A stretch of DNA of 64,000 nucleotides, taken from NCBI GenBank assembly GCA_023055425.1, contig JALGPY010000008.1:12185501-12249500 (forward strand). The letters are read 5' to 3'. Positions 46,666 to 58,649 of this stretch are shown here, piece by piece. The first letter of the stretch is position 1. Each line of letters begins with the position of its first letter. A program made the position numbers and the translations under genes. The notes beneath the pieces are model-generated. The model saw nothing but the letters and a program-made list of their open reading frames with translations, was not told the DNA's origin and did not search any database. This stretch comes from Linanthus parryae (lineage: Eukaryota > Streptophyta > Magnoliopsida > Ericales > Polemoniaceae).

Positions 46666-47027
46666 TTAAACTAAGAATATTGATTGTTATTATAAATCAA
46701 CATGCAAGAGACACCGTTAACCAACCATCTCGTACGATTAGTGAGTGAAAATTGCTTTTCGGCATTTTTGGGTCAATTCGAAGGAGGCAACTACATTTAA
46801 TTCAATCAGGAATAACACACACGAGTTAGGAATATTAAAAATGTGTGCTCCTCTTGACGCACGTGATAATTCAAATGAAGAAAAAGCATTAAAACACGGT
46901 TCAAATGAAAATATAACTTTTGTAATAGCAACAGATAGCAATTGTAGTAGGGTTCAGATTTATTGAGCAAAATGACTAAACTCCGGATAGCAATATCAAC
47001 GAAAAGTTGGGTCACATGCATGGGTGT

Positions 47028-48125
47028 AGGTCGACAATGCAAGTCTATCTGCTGGGACGACGAGTTTCTCAACACGTTTTGTGCTCTAGAACTTCCAAAA
47101 CAGCAGGAGAACGTAACTCCAATCCGTAAGAGACTCGAGAAAGCCGACAAGGTTTCGAAAACTTAACTATACATATGTGAAATTGTTTTATATTGTATTG
47201 TTAGTCATTTGTATATCATTACTTTCAAATTAAGCTAACTCCTGCTGATCTTTGATCGTTTAACTCCGGTTTTTAGGTTTTGTTGATCTTTTTATCAAAG
47301 ATTTTTATCTTGTCAAAACTTTTGGTTATGTAACAATTGTTATCTTGGCATTTATAGCCAACTAACTCTCAACTACCAGTTCTCATTGAGTGAAAGACCA
47401 AGGAACCCATCTACCCACATTAAATTCATAAATTCACATTGTGTAGCTAACAAATATTTTCCTTACTTATAAAACTGTTATCCAAAATCGCTGATAATGT
47501 TATCTGGGCATTTATTGCCAACTAACTCCCAACGACCAAGCTTCTTCTTTTATTTCTAGCTCACCAACCACTTCAAATACATACACCTACCCATTCACTC
47601 CCATTCAGAGATTATTTTCTTCTCTCACCCTTACCTCTTCTATTCTTTCTTCCCTCAACAATGTCTCAACATAGTTTTAACTCTACAACCACACTACACA
47701 ACACTCCCACTAAAGCTCAAGCCTACACCATAACACGCAAGTTATGGTGTAGGCTTGAGCTTTGTTATTGTAGCCATAACCCGCTTATTCGAATCGCACA
47801 TATGCCGAAAAACGATGGACGCAACTTGAACTAAGGGTATAGGTCGACAATGCAAGTATATCTGCTGGGAACGAGTTACTCAACACGTGTTGTGCTCTAG
47901 AACTCCCAAAACGGCAGGAGATAGTAACTACAATCCGTAAGAGACTCGAGAAAGCCGAAAAGGTTTCGAAAACTTAACTATACCTATGTGAAATTATTCT
48001 ATTTAGGCCTTTTAGTCATTTGTATCGTATTACTTTCAAATTAAGCTAACTTCTGCTGATCGTTGATCGTTTAACTAAGGTTTTTTGGTTTCACAGATCT
48101 TTTTATCAATGATTGTTATCTTCTT
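47028..48125 (+). repeat. Direct duplication (about 285 bp, 813-bp offset)
   Basis: 47028-47315 (gtcgacaatgcaagt ... tcgaaaacttaactatac ... aattaagctaact) is repeated at 47841-48125 with several substitutions. The first copy keeps a short plus frame ending KADKVSKT at 47166; the second has stops in it. Confidence 0.8.
47712..47763. repeat. Perfect 23-bp hairpin
   Basis: Two 23-base arms (47712-47734, starting aaagctcaagcc, and 47741-47763) are exact reverse complements around the 6-base loop acgcaa. It sits between the two copies of the duplicated block. Confidence 0.9.
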
Positions 48126-49433
48126 ATGGCTACTGGTTATCTGATTTCTGTCCTTTGTTTTCTGCGGTTGTATTAATATTCTCTGATTGTTATCTTCCTG
48201 AAAATTTTGTTTTCATATGTCTTATAAATGTTATCTAGGTCAAAAAAGATTCCCTCCTGGGACCATATTTTTTGTCCGCTAGCGGGTATTTTGGTAATAA
48301 CCGGGAAGTACCGGCTGAGCCGGTTACTTCTGGACGCACCAAAGTTTTTGCCAAGAGTTCCTCTACAACATTACGAAAAAATTATTTAAAAATTGCAAAA
48401 TTTTGTTATCATCTCCGGGTCAAAGTGAATAGTAGTAAAAGTCAAATGGTGCAAAAGAGATGGGACAGAATGATACATAATATATACACTTTCGAATTCC
48501 CACTAGATAGGTACATCGAAGAATATATTATATTATCAACTAATCAAAGATAGATCATCACGTTCATCTCTCTCGGGAACCGACTAAGAAAGAGGGTGAA
48601 CTCTTTGACAATGAATGGGAAAACGGAAGAGATAATGTCCTCGTTCGATGCGCTAATTGCTTGGGAACTCAGTCATCAATTACGTGGTCTCATCCAATAA
48701 ATTTGAGCAGTAGGATTTTATATGTTCAAAAGTTCAAACAATCACATTATAGGTTCAGCGTTTCCAATCATGCACACACTCTCATTTGAGTAGTATCTTG
48801 GCATACTTGGCTCTCTGTATGTATAGTAACATTTCTTCTTTCAATATCAACTACCAAACTTATTAGTTAGTACATTTCATTATACATATAGATATACATA
48901 TCAATAATTTGTACAATCGCATATCTGTTTCACTTCTTCGGTTATGTTACAAACTTTTTCTTCATCCTCGCTTTAGGACTAGAATTATTTTACTATTTAG
49001 AAGAACAAGCCAGTTGTTAGGTAGGGTTCCGAGTCTCTAAAGTTAAACAATACCGCCATATGACGGAGACGTCATCTAACACTGTACTATATCTTCTTCT
49101 GCATCTTTATATTAAATATACATATTATATGTATACCGAAACAAAGATTTGACTTTCTATTAACCGCCTAAAAATATAAATTCTATCTTTCAAAAAAAAA
49201 ATTCTTAGCTCAAAGAAAAAAATATATTCTCAAATCAAAGATAGAAGCTAAAAGTTTATGCTGAAATAATTTTGATTGCTATTCTTCTTCTTTTAATTGC
49301 TAGTATTATTCTTTGTCAAAGTTAGATATATTCCAATGTGATATGTTCGATCAAGTTACTCCCAATTTAATAAGTTCTTCATAGACTATGATGCTTCCTT
49401 TATTTTGTGCTTTTTATCTCGTTTCGTTGTAAC

Positions 49434-49446
49434 TGCACTTTGCTGC
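49434..49446. other. Empty site for copia 2
   Basis: ctgcactttgctgc-like sequence is uninterrupted here, whereas in X1 the same sequence is split by copia 2 with CACTT on both sides. Confidence 0.8.
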
Positions 49447-49718
49447 CTTTCTAGTTTCTTTGTGTTACCATTTATTAGAAAACTATAGATTGAATAACAA
49501 TAAGTCAACATAAGACATGAAACATGACCATCTTCAATTTAAACAACATGACTCATAGCTTTTGGGTTCTTCCGTGAAGCAAACGTTGAACGTTTGCCTA
49601 AGAAAGAAGTCAAGTTAAAAAATATAATATGTACGCAATTAAATACATATATACATATTCGAATATTCACTAGATATTTCCTCAAAAAAATTCACTAAAT
49701 AGATCCATCAAGTATATT

Positions 49719-50527
49719 TAGGGTTGTTAACGAGCCAAGTTGCTCACGAGAAGATCGATGTTCGGCTCGTAAAAAGCTCGTTCGAGATAAGCTTGAGCTT
49801 CATTTTTGAGCTCGTCTTATAAACGAGTTGAACTTGAGCATAGTGATACTCGGGTCGTCAAAGCTCGCAAACTCGTTTGTTTATTGACTCGTAAATCGAG
49901 CTCGTATGCTCGTTCATTAAACAAACTTGTAAACATAACTTGTAAATCGGTTAGGTGCTTGTGAAGAAGCTTGTTTACACACACACACACATATATATAC
50001 ATACTGGTTTACTTCTCTATTAATTTTCGTAACCCTAATAACAAGCAATTCATCTAAGCATATCCTTCATCTAAGCATATTATGTATTTCATAACTAAGA
50101 CCACTTAATATAGTAGTATTTTTGTAGCAATTCATGGTTTCAGATATTCAATTTCATAAATTTTGTTATGTCGGTGGATTACATGTTAATTTGTTGAGTA
50201 TGAACTTTAAATTTTACGTATAATTTTTTGAAAGTTTAATTATATCATTGGTTGTTTGTGTTTTTTTTCCATTTCTTTCATAACTTGAAGTTAAGAAAAT
50301 CCTGAAAATAGCTCGGTTCGATTTCGAGAATGAAATCAAGCTCGTCGAACTAATGAGTCAGCTAAGCTCAAGACAAGCTCGTGGCTTGATGAACTATAAA
50401 CGACCCAAGCTTGAACTTCATTTCGTGGCTCGTGGTAAGCTCGAGCTCTTACTCGAACTCACTTAATAAGGTGAGCCGAGCATGAACACCAAGAAACTCG
50501 GCACGGCTCGGCTCGATGACACCCCTA
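49719..50527. mobile_element. hAT-like element, complete
   Basis: The 8-bp duplication AGTATATT flanks it (49711-49718 and 50528-50535). Its inverted ends are TAGGGTTGTTAACGAGCC and, in reverse complement of the right end, TAGGGGTGTCATCGAGCC. It is rich in gctcg/cgagc motifs. No transposase frame is present, so it is non-autonomous (809 bp). Confidence 0.92.
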
Positions 50528-52595
50528 AGTATATTACATTCTCAACTGACCAAAGTAAATCATGCTAGCTGACGAGCTATTATTCTTTCTTATCTTGAGT
50601 CCAGATTAACAAATTCAAGAACCAATATAGTATATGTTCAAACCATAGTATCTCCAACCATGCACTCTCAATTGAGTAGCATCTTTGTACACGCTCTCCT
50701 TGTATCTGAACATTTCTTGTTTTAATATCAAATATCAAACTAATTAGTCAATACATTTGATTATATATACATATAAATATATATATATATTATGGATAAT
50801 TGCCACATACCAATCACCTATGTATTTCACTTCTTTTCTTTACGTTACAAACTTTTTCTTTATCCTCGCTCCGGGACTAAAACTAATCTATTATTTAAAA
50901 AACCAAGTCGATTTTAAGTTAGAGTTCTGAGTCTCACAAGTTAAACAGTACCGCCACATGACGGGGACTCCATATAACACTGTAGTTTATCTTATTCTCC
51001 ATCTGTATATTAAATATACATATTATATGAATACTAAAAGAAAGATTCGTCATTCCATTATAACCAAAAGTAAAACTAAAAGTAAATATTCTCAAACCTT
51101 ATTAATATATGATGTTCTCTTTTCATGAAAAACAAAAATCAAAAGTAAATATACTCAACTCGAAGATAGAACATGAGATGTTAGCTAAAAATTTATGTTG
51201 GAATGATTTTGATTGCTACTATCGAGTATACTATTTTCAACAGACTAAAGATAGATCGTGCTAGTTTATTTTGTTAAGAGTTTTTAGGCGGACACAAATT
51301 TTTAATTATTTGTTATCTGGCTAGCTAGTTAGTATTCTTTCTTATCTTGAGTCACATTCCAAAAAATTCGAGCATTGATATAGTACATATTCGAACAATC
51401 TCCAACCATGCACTCTCATTTGAATATCATCATGGTATACGCTTTCTTTGTATCTCTTTCTGTTTTTATGAATACTCTCTTTATATCTTATCTCCGTTTA
51501 ATACTTCCTCCACCCCATAATAAGGGAATCACTTTTAAATTTTGGGACATCCCAAAATAATTTTCCACTTTCTTTTTTATGTTTGAAATGTTTACTTTGC
51601 AAATTTTTTCGTTATCCATGTCCTAGGAGTGAAACTAATTTACTATTTGAAAAAACAAGCCGGTTGTTAGTTAAGGTTCTGAGTCTCACAAGTTAAACAG
51701 TACCACCACATGACGGAGACACCATCTATCAATTTAATATATCTTCTTCTTCATCTTTATATTAAATATACATCTTATATGTATACAAAAAGAAAGATGC
51801 GATTTTCCATTACACACTTAAAAGTAGATATGTTCAAAGCAAAGATAAAAGTTTAAATGATTTTGATGCCTAGTATTCCTCTTTTGATTGCTAGTATTAT
51901 TTTTTGTCAAAGTTAAACATATTCCAATGTGATATATTCGATCACATTATTGCTTGGGCATATTGATCCACTTTCATTTTAATGGATTCTTCATGTATGA
52001 TGCTCCCTTTATTTTGTGCTTTGTATCTTGTTTCTATGTTACTGCACATTCTTGCAATTTTAGTCCCCCTTTGCATATTTTCTTCTTACAATACTCCCTC
52101 CGTCTCATAATAAGTGAAACACTATTCTATTTTGGGACGTCCCAAAATAATTGTCCACTTTAATTTTTATGTTTGAAAGCATATACATGGACAAGAATCC
52201 GAAAAAATAAGTATTGATGAGAATGCTAAAATTTTAAAAATGAGAGACAAAATTTTTCTTCATCCTTGCTGATCGGACTGAAACTAGTTTACTGTTTGGA
52301 AGAACAAGTCTGTTGTGAGTTAGGGTTCTGAGTCTCACAAGTTAAAGTGTATCGCCACATAACGGAGACTCCATCTAACATTATAGTATATCATGTTCTT
52401 CATCTTTATATTAAATATATCAAATATATATATTATATGTCTACTAAAAGAAAGATGCGACAAATATTCTGAACTCAAAGATAGAACACAGCTAAAAGTT
52501 ATTCTAAAATGATTTCGATTGCTAGTATCTTTTTCAAAGTAAAACATATTGTCGTGTGATATGTTCGATCACATTATTTTGAGCATATTGATCCA

Positions 52596-52596
<1 letters not shown>

Positions 52597-52651
<55 letters not shown>

Positions 52652-52675
52652 GAGAGAGTGTGTGTGTGTGTGTCA
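52597..52675. repeat. Compound CT/CA/TA/GA/GT microsatellite (X2)
   Basis: It matches the X1 array at 33577-33672 in order and position, but with longer CA and new GT runs, making a longer palindrome. Confidence 0.9.
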
Positions 52676-53470
52676 TACAGCTTCCATATAATTTTGTATT
52701 AACAATCATATATATATTTAAGGTGTTTGTAAGATTACTGCGTTTTTGTGTTCAAAATATACGGGCGTTGTTAGGTATTAAGCTTACAAAATGCATATCA
52801 TACTACACTTTTTTAAGTGCCTTACAGTTTCTATATAATTGTGTATAAATGTATTTTGCTACACCATAGCAACTTTGGAAGTATTGACCTTAAAGTTTGT
52901 ATATCTTTTAATAAAGGAATTTTAAATCTACTTTGTACTGCAAGTTTGTCTTAAGAAATTACATTATACGTACACACACACATATATGTGTGTGTATCGT
53001 ACTAGTTTATTTAGTTAAGATTTTTCTGCGGGCACATGTTTCCGAATATTTGTTGGCTGACTAATGCAAGTTAAACCATAGATAAATAAAAAAAGAGGAA
53101 GTAAAGTTCAAACAAAATACGGCTTAAGCAAGGAGACCATCTAAAAGTACCAGCCAATTTTAAGTTAGTGCACACGTACCGAGGTCACATCTAGCATATT
53201 CTACTTTTATCTATGTTTCTTCTCCAAGTCACCGTTTTGACTTTTACCATTATCCACTTTGACCCAGTGATTTGGATAGCAGACCTATGCAATTTTTGAT
53301 AATCTTTTCATGATGGTTTAGAGTTAAACCTGCTCTACAACACGGTGAAAAAATTATCACAAAGCGCATAGTTTTGCTATCCAAACCACCCAGTAAAAGT
53401 GACCCCGATACGAGTCAAGATGTCAAACTTACGTCTTAGAGAAGAAACAGAGGTAGTACTACGGTTGTAA

Positions 53471-54366
53471 AATTTGATAATTGCATATTGATAATTTTTG
53501 CAAGTAGTACTAAGAGTTCCTATGGGAGCAGTTCTGAAAAACAGAAAACTGGGTGAATTGTTTTTCAATAGTTGCTTTCACTAAAACAATAGAATAAAAA
53601 ATAGTTTTTTGTCCAAATAATAAAAAATAGGTAAAAAAGCAACGAAACAAATATTGACAAGTGCCCATCTGAGTCACTTGTTGAATACGAATACGACTAC
53701 CGATGTCCATTTGTTTAGATACTGTTATGAATTTGAGTAAAATCTGATGGATTTGCAAATTATGGTTATAATTTGAAGTAAAGTTCAAATAAAAGTACAA
53801 CTTTAACAAATACGATATGCATGTTTCAATCTATTTTAAATCAGTGGACAAGTACCAATGTCACATCTAGCATATTCTATTACTACGGTTGTAAAATTTG
53901 ATGAGTGCATATTGATAGTTAATGCAAGTAGTCAAACTCCTAAACATTCACAGCTATGAGACAACAAAATCATGGCAAGATACTACTACTACTTGCATAA
54001 ACTATCAATATGTAATTATTTAATTTTACAACCGCAGTAGTGTCTGCATGGCTTGGCTCTTTCAAGAAATGATAGTGGAGTGAGAGGACATGAATTTCCC
54101 TGGTTTGACTTGAGAAGATTTGCTGACAGGGAGAATATGTAAAAATATAAAAAACAACTGCTTATGTCTCCTCTCTCTCCCCGTTTTCTCTAATAGGTAT
54201 GAAAATTACCTACTACTCTATCCCAGCTGAAATGCACCATTTGACTTTTTCACCCGGTTACTTTGACCCGGTGATTTGGATCGCAAAACGATACATTTTT
54301 TTGATAAGTTTTTATGGTCTTATAGAATAAGAGTTAATCTACAACACTATGAAAAAAATATTTTTG
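53471..54366. repeat. Tandem unit copy Y3, truncated
   Basis: It aligns with Y1 1-890 and Y2 34519-35445. Homology stops inside a MITE at 54366, exactly where another TIR element begins. The lectin gene and the rest of Y are not found to the right. Confidence 0.85.
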
Positions 54367-54367
54367 T

Positions 54368-54794
54368 TTGCTCTAAGAGCAAATACACGTGGTGCTCTAA
54401 TCAATACAGCACATGACACGTCATGAAGAAAGAGAATGAGTGGCAGACAAAAAAAAGTGGATTCCTACATGTTCCTGACGTGTCCTGTGATGTACTACCT
54501 CCGTTTCTTCTCTATCACACCGGTTTGACTTTTTGACTCGTATCTGGGTCACTTTGACCGGGTAATTTGGATAGTAAAATGATGTGATTTTTTGATAATT
54601 TTTTCACCGTGTTATAAAGCAAATTTTGCTCTACAGCGCCATGAAAAAATTATTACAAAATTGCATAATTTTGCTACACAAATCACTGGGTCAAAATGAC
54701 CTAGTGAATAGTGACAAAAGTCAAACCGGTGTGATAGAGAAGAAACGGAGGTAGTATTAATTAGAGCACCACGTCATATTTGCTCTTGGAGCAA
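54368..54794. mobile_element. TIR element with nested MITE
   Basis: Inverted ends of about 38 bp start TTGCTC(T/C)AAGAGCAAATA and include ACGTGGTGCTCTAAT. A Stowaway-like MITE sits inside at 54495-54754. No target duplication was seen, and the left edge coincides with the break of Y3. Confidence 0.65.
54495..54754. repeat. Stowaway-like MITE, perfect TIRs
   Basis: It is flanked by TA (54493-54494 and 54755-54756). The terminal repeats starting CTACCTCCGTTTCTTCTC are identical in reverse complement for about 39 bp, so it is young or well kept. Confidence 0.88.
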
Positions 54795-55689
54795 GCAATA
54801 ATTACTTCAGAGATATTGTATGTCACTGCAACATAAACAAAACAATACCATCATAAGTCTTTTGCCAATCAAGAATTTGTAATACAATACAAATTCATTA
54901 CAACTGCAACTTCACAATAAAATGCAATTAGTTCCCTTGGAAAGCATTGATAAATTCAGCAACGTGTGTATACTATTTCCAAACAAAACTCTTCTTTCAT
55001 GTGAGAACTGATCTGAGTTGTTATTACTACTATTACACAAATCACTGCGAAACCATGATTTTGTGTTATACACTGCAAATGGATTACCTTCTCAGGATCA
55101 GATAATCAAATCCTCGACATAAATATCCAAGCATGAGACACCTTGCAAAGTCCTGTCGTGACTACAAACTCGAACCATGTCTTAAGACATCAGTTTTCTT
55201 CTTCATTTTGATCAACAGATGGACTTGAAACCATTAACACCTCCAAACCTAATAAGTGGGTGAATTATAAGCAAAACAAAATAAAAACAATATCAGTGGG
55301 AGTAGCTAAAGGAATCAAAACAATGACAAAAACCTAAATTGACAACCTTGCGGACCATGGAGTGTATCCCAAATTACAAAATTCGCATCCCCAAAACGAT
55401 TCAATCAGATCAATATATTCTCACTTTTATTTTCAACCTCAATCTTCGAACTTCTATATATTAGGGAAAACCCAGTCATGAGAAAACCCTTAGCCGCCAT
55501 GCTCTTTTTGTTAAAATGACGAAGTATTATTACATCACCTCACAATATGAACCTCTACCGAAAAATAGAAATATTCCTAGGTATAAAAACGTATAAAAGA
55601 GTGGATTAATCAGTTCACAATATGAACCTCTATAGAAAAATAGAAATATTTCACACATACATGTGTACAATGTTACTAATAATCACCGG

Positions 55690-56430
55690 GTTGTTACTAA
55701 TAAATTACTGTTAGGGTCTCTTAATTTTTAATGCGCATTAATGAGGAACAGATCTGAGATGTTTATTACTACTACCTCTGTTTCGCCTGTTTCAGCCTAC
55801 TTCACTTTTTGTCACTATTCACTGTGTTACTTTCATCCGGCGATTTGATTAGCAAAACGGTACAAGAATTTAGTAATTTTTGCATGGTGTTATAGAGGAA
55901 AGTTTATTCTAAAATACCATGAAAAAATTGTTAAAAAATTACATCGTTTTGGTACCCAAATCACCAAGTCAAAGTGACTCAGTTACGGGTTAAAAAGTCA
56001 AACGCAGACGAAACAGACGAAACGGAGGTAGTACTACACAAAATCAAGTTTCTAATAAATTACTGTCAGGGTCTCTTAAATTTTTAATGTGCATTAGTGA
56101 GAACAGATCTGAGTTGTTTGTTAATACTATATTACTATTACACAAAATCAAATTTCTAATAAATTACTGTTAGGGTCTCTTTATTTTTTAATGCGCATTT
56201 ATGAGGAACAGATCTGGGTATTACTACTATTACACAAACAATCAAGTTTCTAATTAAATTACTGTTTGGGTCTCTTAATTTTTTTAATGCATGCGCATCA
56301 ATGAGGAACGGATCTGAGTTGTTTATTAACACTATTACACATTGTTAGGGTCTCTTAATTTTTTTTAATGTGCATTAATGAGAACTGATCTGAGTTGTTA
56401 ATTACTACGACTATTACACAAATCAAGACC
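55690..56430. repeat. About 100-bp minisatellite, five units
   Basis: Units share aataaattactgttagggtc, tcttaattttttaatg(c/t)gc and gagga(a)cagatctgagttgtt, then attactactattacacaaa. Starts are near 55690, 56055, 56150, 56255 and 56335. The first unit is interrupted by the MITE at 55772-56031. Remnants are near 55000-55045 and 56520-56575. Confidence 0.85.
55772..56031. repeat. Stowaway-like MITE in the minisatellite
   Basis: It has TA flanks (55770-55771, 56032-56033) and ends CTACCTC(T/C)GTTTCG. It is the same family as 54495-54754, but more diverged internally. Confidence 0.85.
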
Positions 56431-56708
56431 TGCAGGATCACTGACCACGCCTCAAATGGTGGGGAGGGCAGTAAGAGACCGATGCCAATTTCTCGAGATG
56501 GTAACTTTTTTTTTTGTCTTCATATCTGAGTTGTTTATCAATACTATTGCTTATTAATACTATTACATTCATTACCAATAGCCTTCACGGATAAATGGAG
56601 GCACACACGAGCGCGCTCATTACAAACACTAAGATACAAGTCTCAATGTTAAAGAACTAAGTGACAGTCAAAGACGATTACCACAAGAGAAGCACCTCAT
56701 ATACTAAC

Positions 56709-56862
56709 CTGATCATAGGGGGGCACAATAAGAACCATCTACCAATTTCTGGCAGCAACCAAATTCCGCAGGTGACATCCATACAAGAAAGTCATCCAGC
56801 CATGAGGCAGCTGGTTTAGCAATATAAGACAGTTTCAGGTGTTGAGGATGCTCTTGGTAACT
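56709..56862 (-). pseudogene. NPC1-like exon fragment
   Basis: The minus strand encodes SYIAKPAASWLDDFLVWMSP followed by AEFGCCQKLVDGSYC, a close match to a conserved lumenal segment of plant Niemann-Pick C1 sterol transporters. Upstream, a different frame reads ELPRASSTPET, which fits the preceding residues of the family, so a one-base shift separates them. Another shift occurs before the splice-like end (CAG|GTTAGT at 56711-56707). An acceptor-like gcag is at about 56863. No neighbouring NPC1 exons were found within 2 kb, so it is an isolated, broken exon, perhaps moved by a transposon. Confidence 0.65.
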
Positions 56863-58649
56863 CTGCATAACGGAAATACAAAATTTCTCTAATTATTAAA
56901 ATCTATTGTCAAAGCTGCTATTGGATACCAGAGATCCTCATTGATGTAAAGCAACAAACACTTGAAAAATAACTTCCTCAAGAAGCACAACTTCTCCTCA
57001 ATGTCCATACTCAAACCCAATCCCCCTTAAATCTCGCAAAAACAAGCTAATGTGTATTTCTGCAATTAATTTTCATCAATTCATATGCTGGGATTAATAC
57101 ACGAAAGTTAGGTTCTAAATAATCCCAGAAAGCTGCTTCTTTTTTGTTGGCCCAAAATGAAGAGAAATCCGCAGTTACTGATATTAAAATTGTGCATCAG
57201 TTGAGAGCAAAGGCCTAATGAACTCACAAAATACATTCCTTCTTATTAAATTGGGTCAGAATTGAAAGAGGTTTACATACTTGGGAGCTTAAAAATTAAA
57301 GTTCACTGATACCTGAGGATATACATACGTAGAAATATTTCAAATAATGGACACTGCCACACATCTAGGTAGATGCTTAAAGCAATCACACATTTAAATA
57401 AACGAGCAACGACGATTAGTGAAGAACATAAAGAGCAGTAACTATACAAATGAATCTAGAGACATGACCTTTTTCCTTGAAGACACAGGCTAACACTAAC
57501 TTGAATGGAGCCGCAAGCACGCACACGGAGCAACCAGATTCCAAATTCTCAGCTGGCAGCGTACCGCCCGTGGAGATGCGGATCCTGTAACTAAACAAGG
57601 AAAGTTGACGACAATCCAAAATCGTTTTCCTCTCCCTGAGAATATGATTCTGAATCAGCCAGCACATTTCACTTCTATGTCAGTTTCATTACTATGAACT
57701 AGTACAATCTAGTTACTATGATTCATGTGGCGTGTATATGAAGAGCTTCTGAGAGTCTAGGAACATGTATTCTTGGGATGGCCGAAACCAATCAGAAACA
57801 GCAGGAATTGCTCTCTCTTACGTAAATCTTTAGATGAATTACAAGAACAGATCCTACCGAAAATCCTCAAGTGCTAAGAAGCTGAATTTTCAGTGAATCA
57901 CTTGCCTCTATAACAATAAAAGCTGAATTTTCAGCAAATGGCCACAAGAAAATCTAAAGCCATACATAAAGCATCCCCAAACAGCATTTCTCTTCGCTAA
58001 CGATGCTCCCCGAAAAATTCCGGCAATTTACATCGCGACTACCCTAGACATCAGATAGAGAAAACACCGACCCACAGGAGGTTTTTTCAGGAAAAATGAT
58101 GCAATCGATAAAGAAGACGAAAGATTTGATACGGGATTTTACGGGGATAGCGAACCTTAGAGACAAGGCAGAGAATACACACACATACCTATCTCTATGC
58201 TTCCCTTCTTTTCTCTCTGTTACAGTCGAGCGTCCAAATGCAGGGGCATCTTTATTAAATTATCAAATAATAAGAACCAAGTGCAAGGCATCTTTATGAA
58301 CAGCTTAACGCTTCCAATCATATATACCTTCCCACTATATACTCCTCAACCGGCAATATGATTAATGCAATCATAGATCCATTGTGGCTGAATGTAGTCT
58401 CTAGAAAGAAACCGGCGCCGCTGTGATGGCCGGTCAACAATATGCACAATATAAGGTGCGCATTATAGATATGCATTAGTTCTTACACTGAAAAAAAGAG
58501 CAACAAACTCACACGGCAAAATCAATAACAGTTAGGGAAGATACCATTACTCATACAACAAAGAAAACAGGCTATAACAAGGACTGTGAACACCAGCTGA
58601 AGGTAAATTTCATACAGTGTTGTCTGCCTTGCTTTCTGAACAATCACAA

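Larger units (their letters stand above)
43907..47166 (+). repeat. Three tandem copies of a 1.1-kb unit
   Basis: Unit starts at about 43907, 45002 and 46105 (period 1102-1103 bp). Each holds the same block from ctatgtt(c/a)t(t)tgt through a 74-codon frame and the AT-rich tail. The third unit passes into a new segment after about 46970. Units differ by scattered substitutions and a few small indels. Confidence 0.9.
42426..48352. mobile_element. MULE with FAR1-type transposase relic
   Basis: Nine-base flanks aggagttcc (42417-42425) and aagagttcc (48353-48361) match at eight of nine. The ends are weak inverted repeats, each 21 bases to a shared GTGCGTCC and starting GG. The host sequence is a MITE whose halves rejoin across the insertion. 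Inside, the minus strand near 42828-43850 keeps pieces of a FAR1/FRS-related transposase. The rest is a three-copy 1.1-kb array and a partial duplication. Confidence 0.85.
48353..53470. repeat. Tandem unit copy X2
   Basis: It aligns with 7030-7490 at its left end and then with X1 (16755-17478 and 30852-34518). It lacks copia 2 and has a complete hAT-like element where X1 has a truncated one. No gene was seen in it. Confidence 0.85.
54795..58280. other. Low-repeat region with gene-like debris
   Basis: Outside the minisatellite and MITE, this stretch is less repetitive and holds gene-like debris on the minus strand: an NPC1-like exon (56709-56862), sequence resembling a 5' leader with a splice-like site near 58170-58230, and a short tail-like frame near 55190-55250 (EVLMVSSPSVDQNEEEN then stop). 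I could not link them into one gene. No long frame is present. Confidence 0.4.

Noticed and set aside
57416..57667. 83-codon minus-strand frame starting MCWLIQNHILRERK
   Set aside because: No family recognised. It lies in leader- or intron-like sequence and is left within the general region entry.
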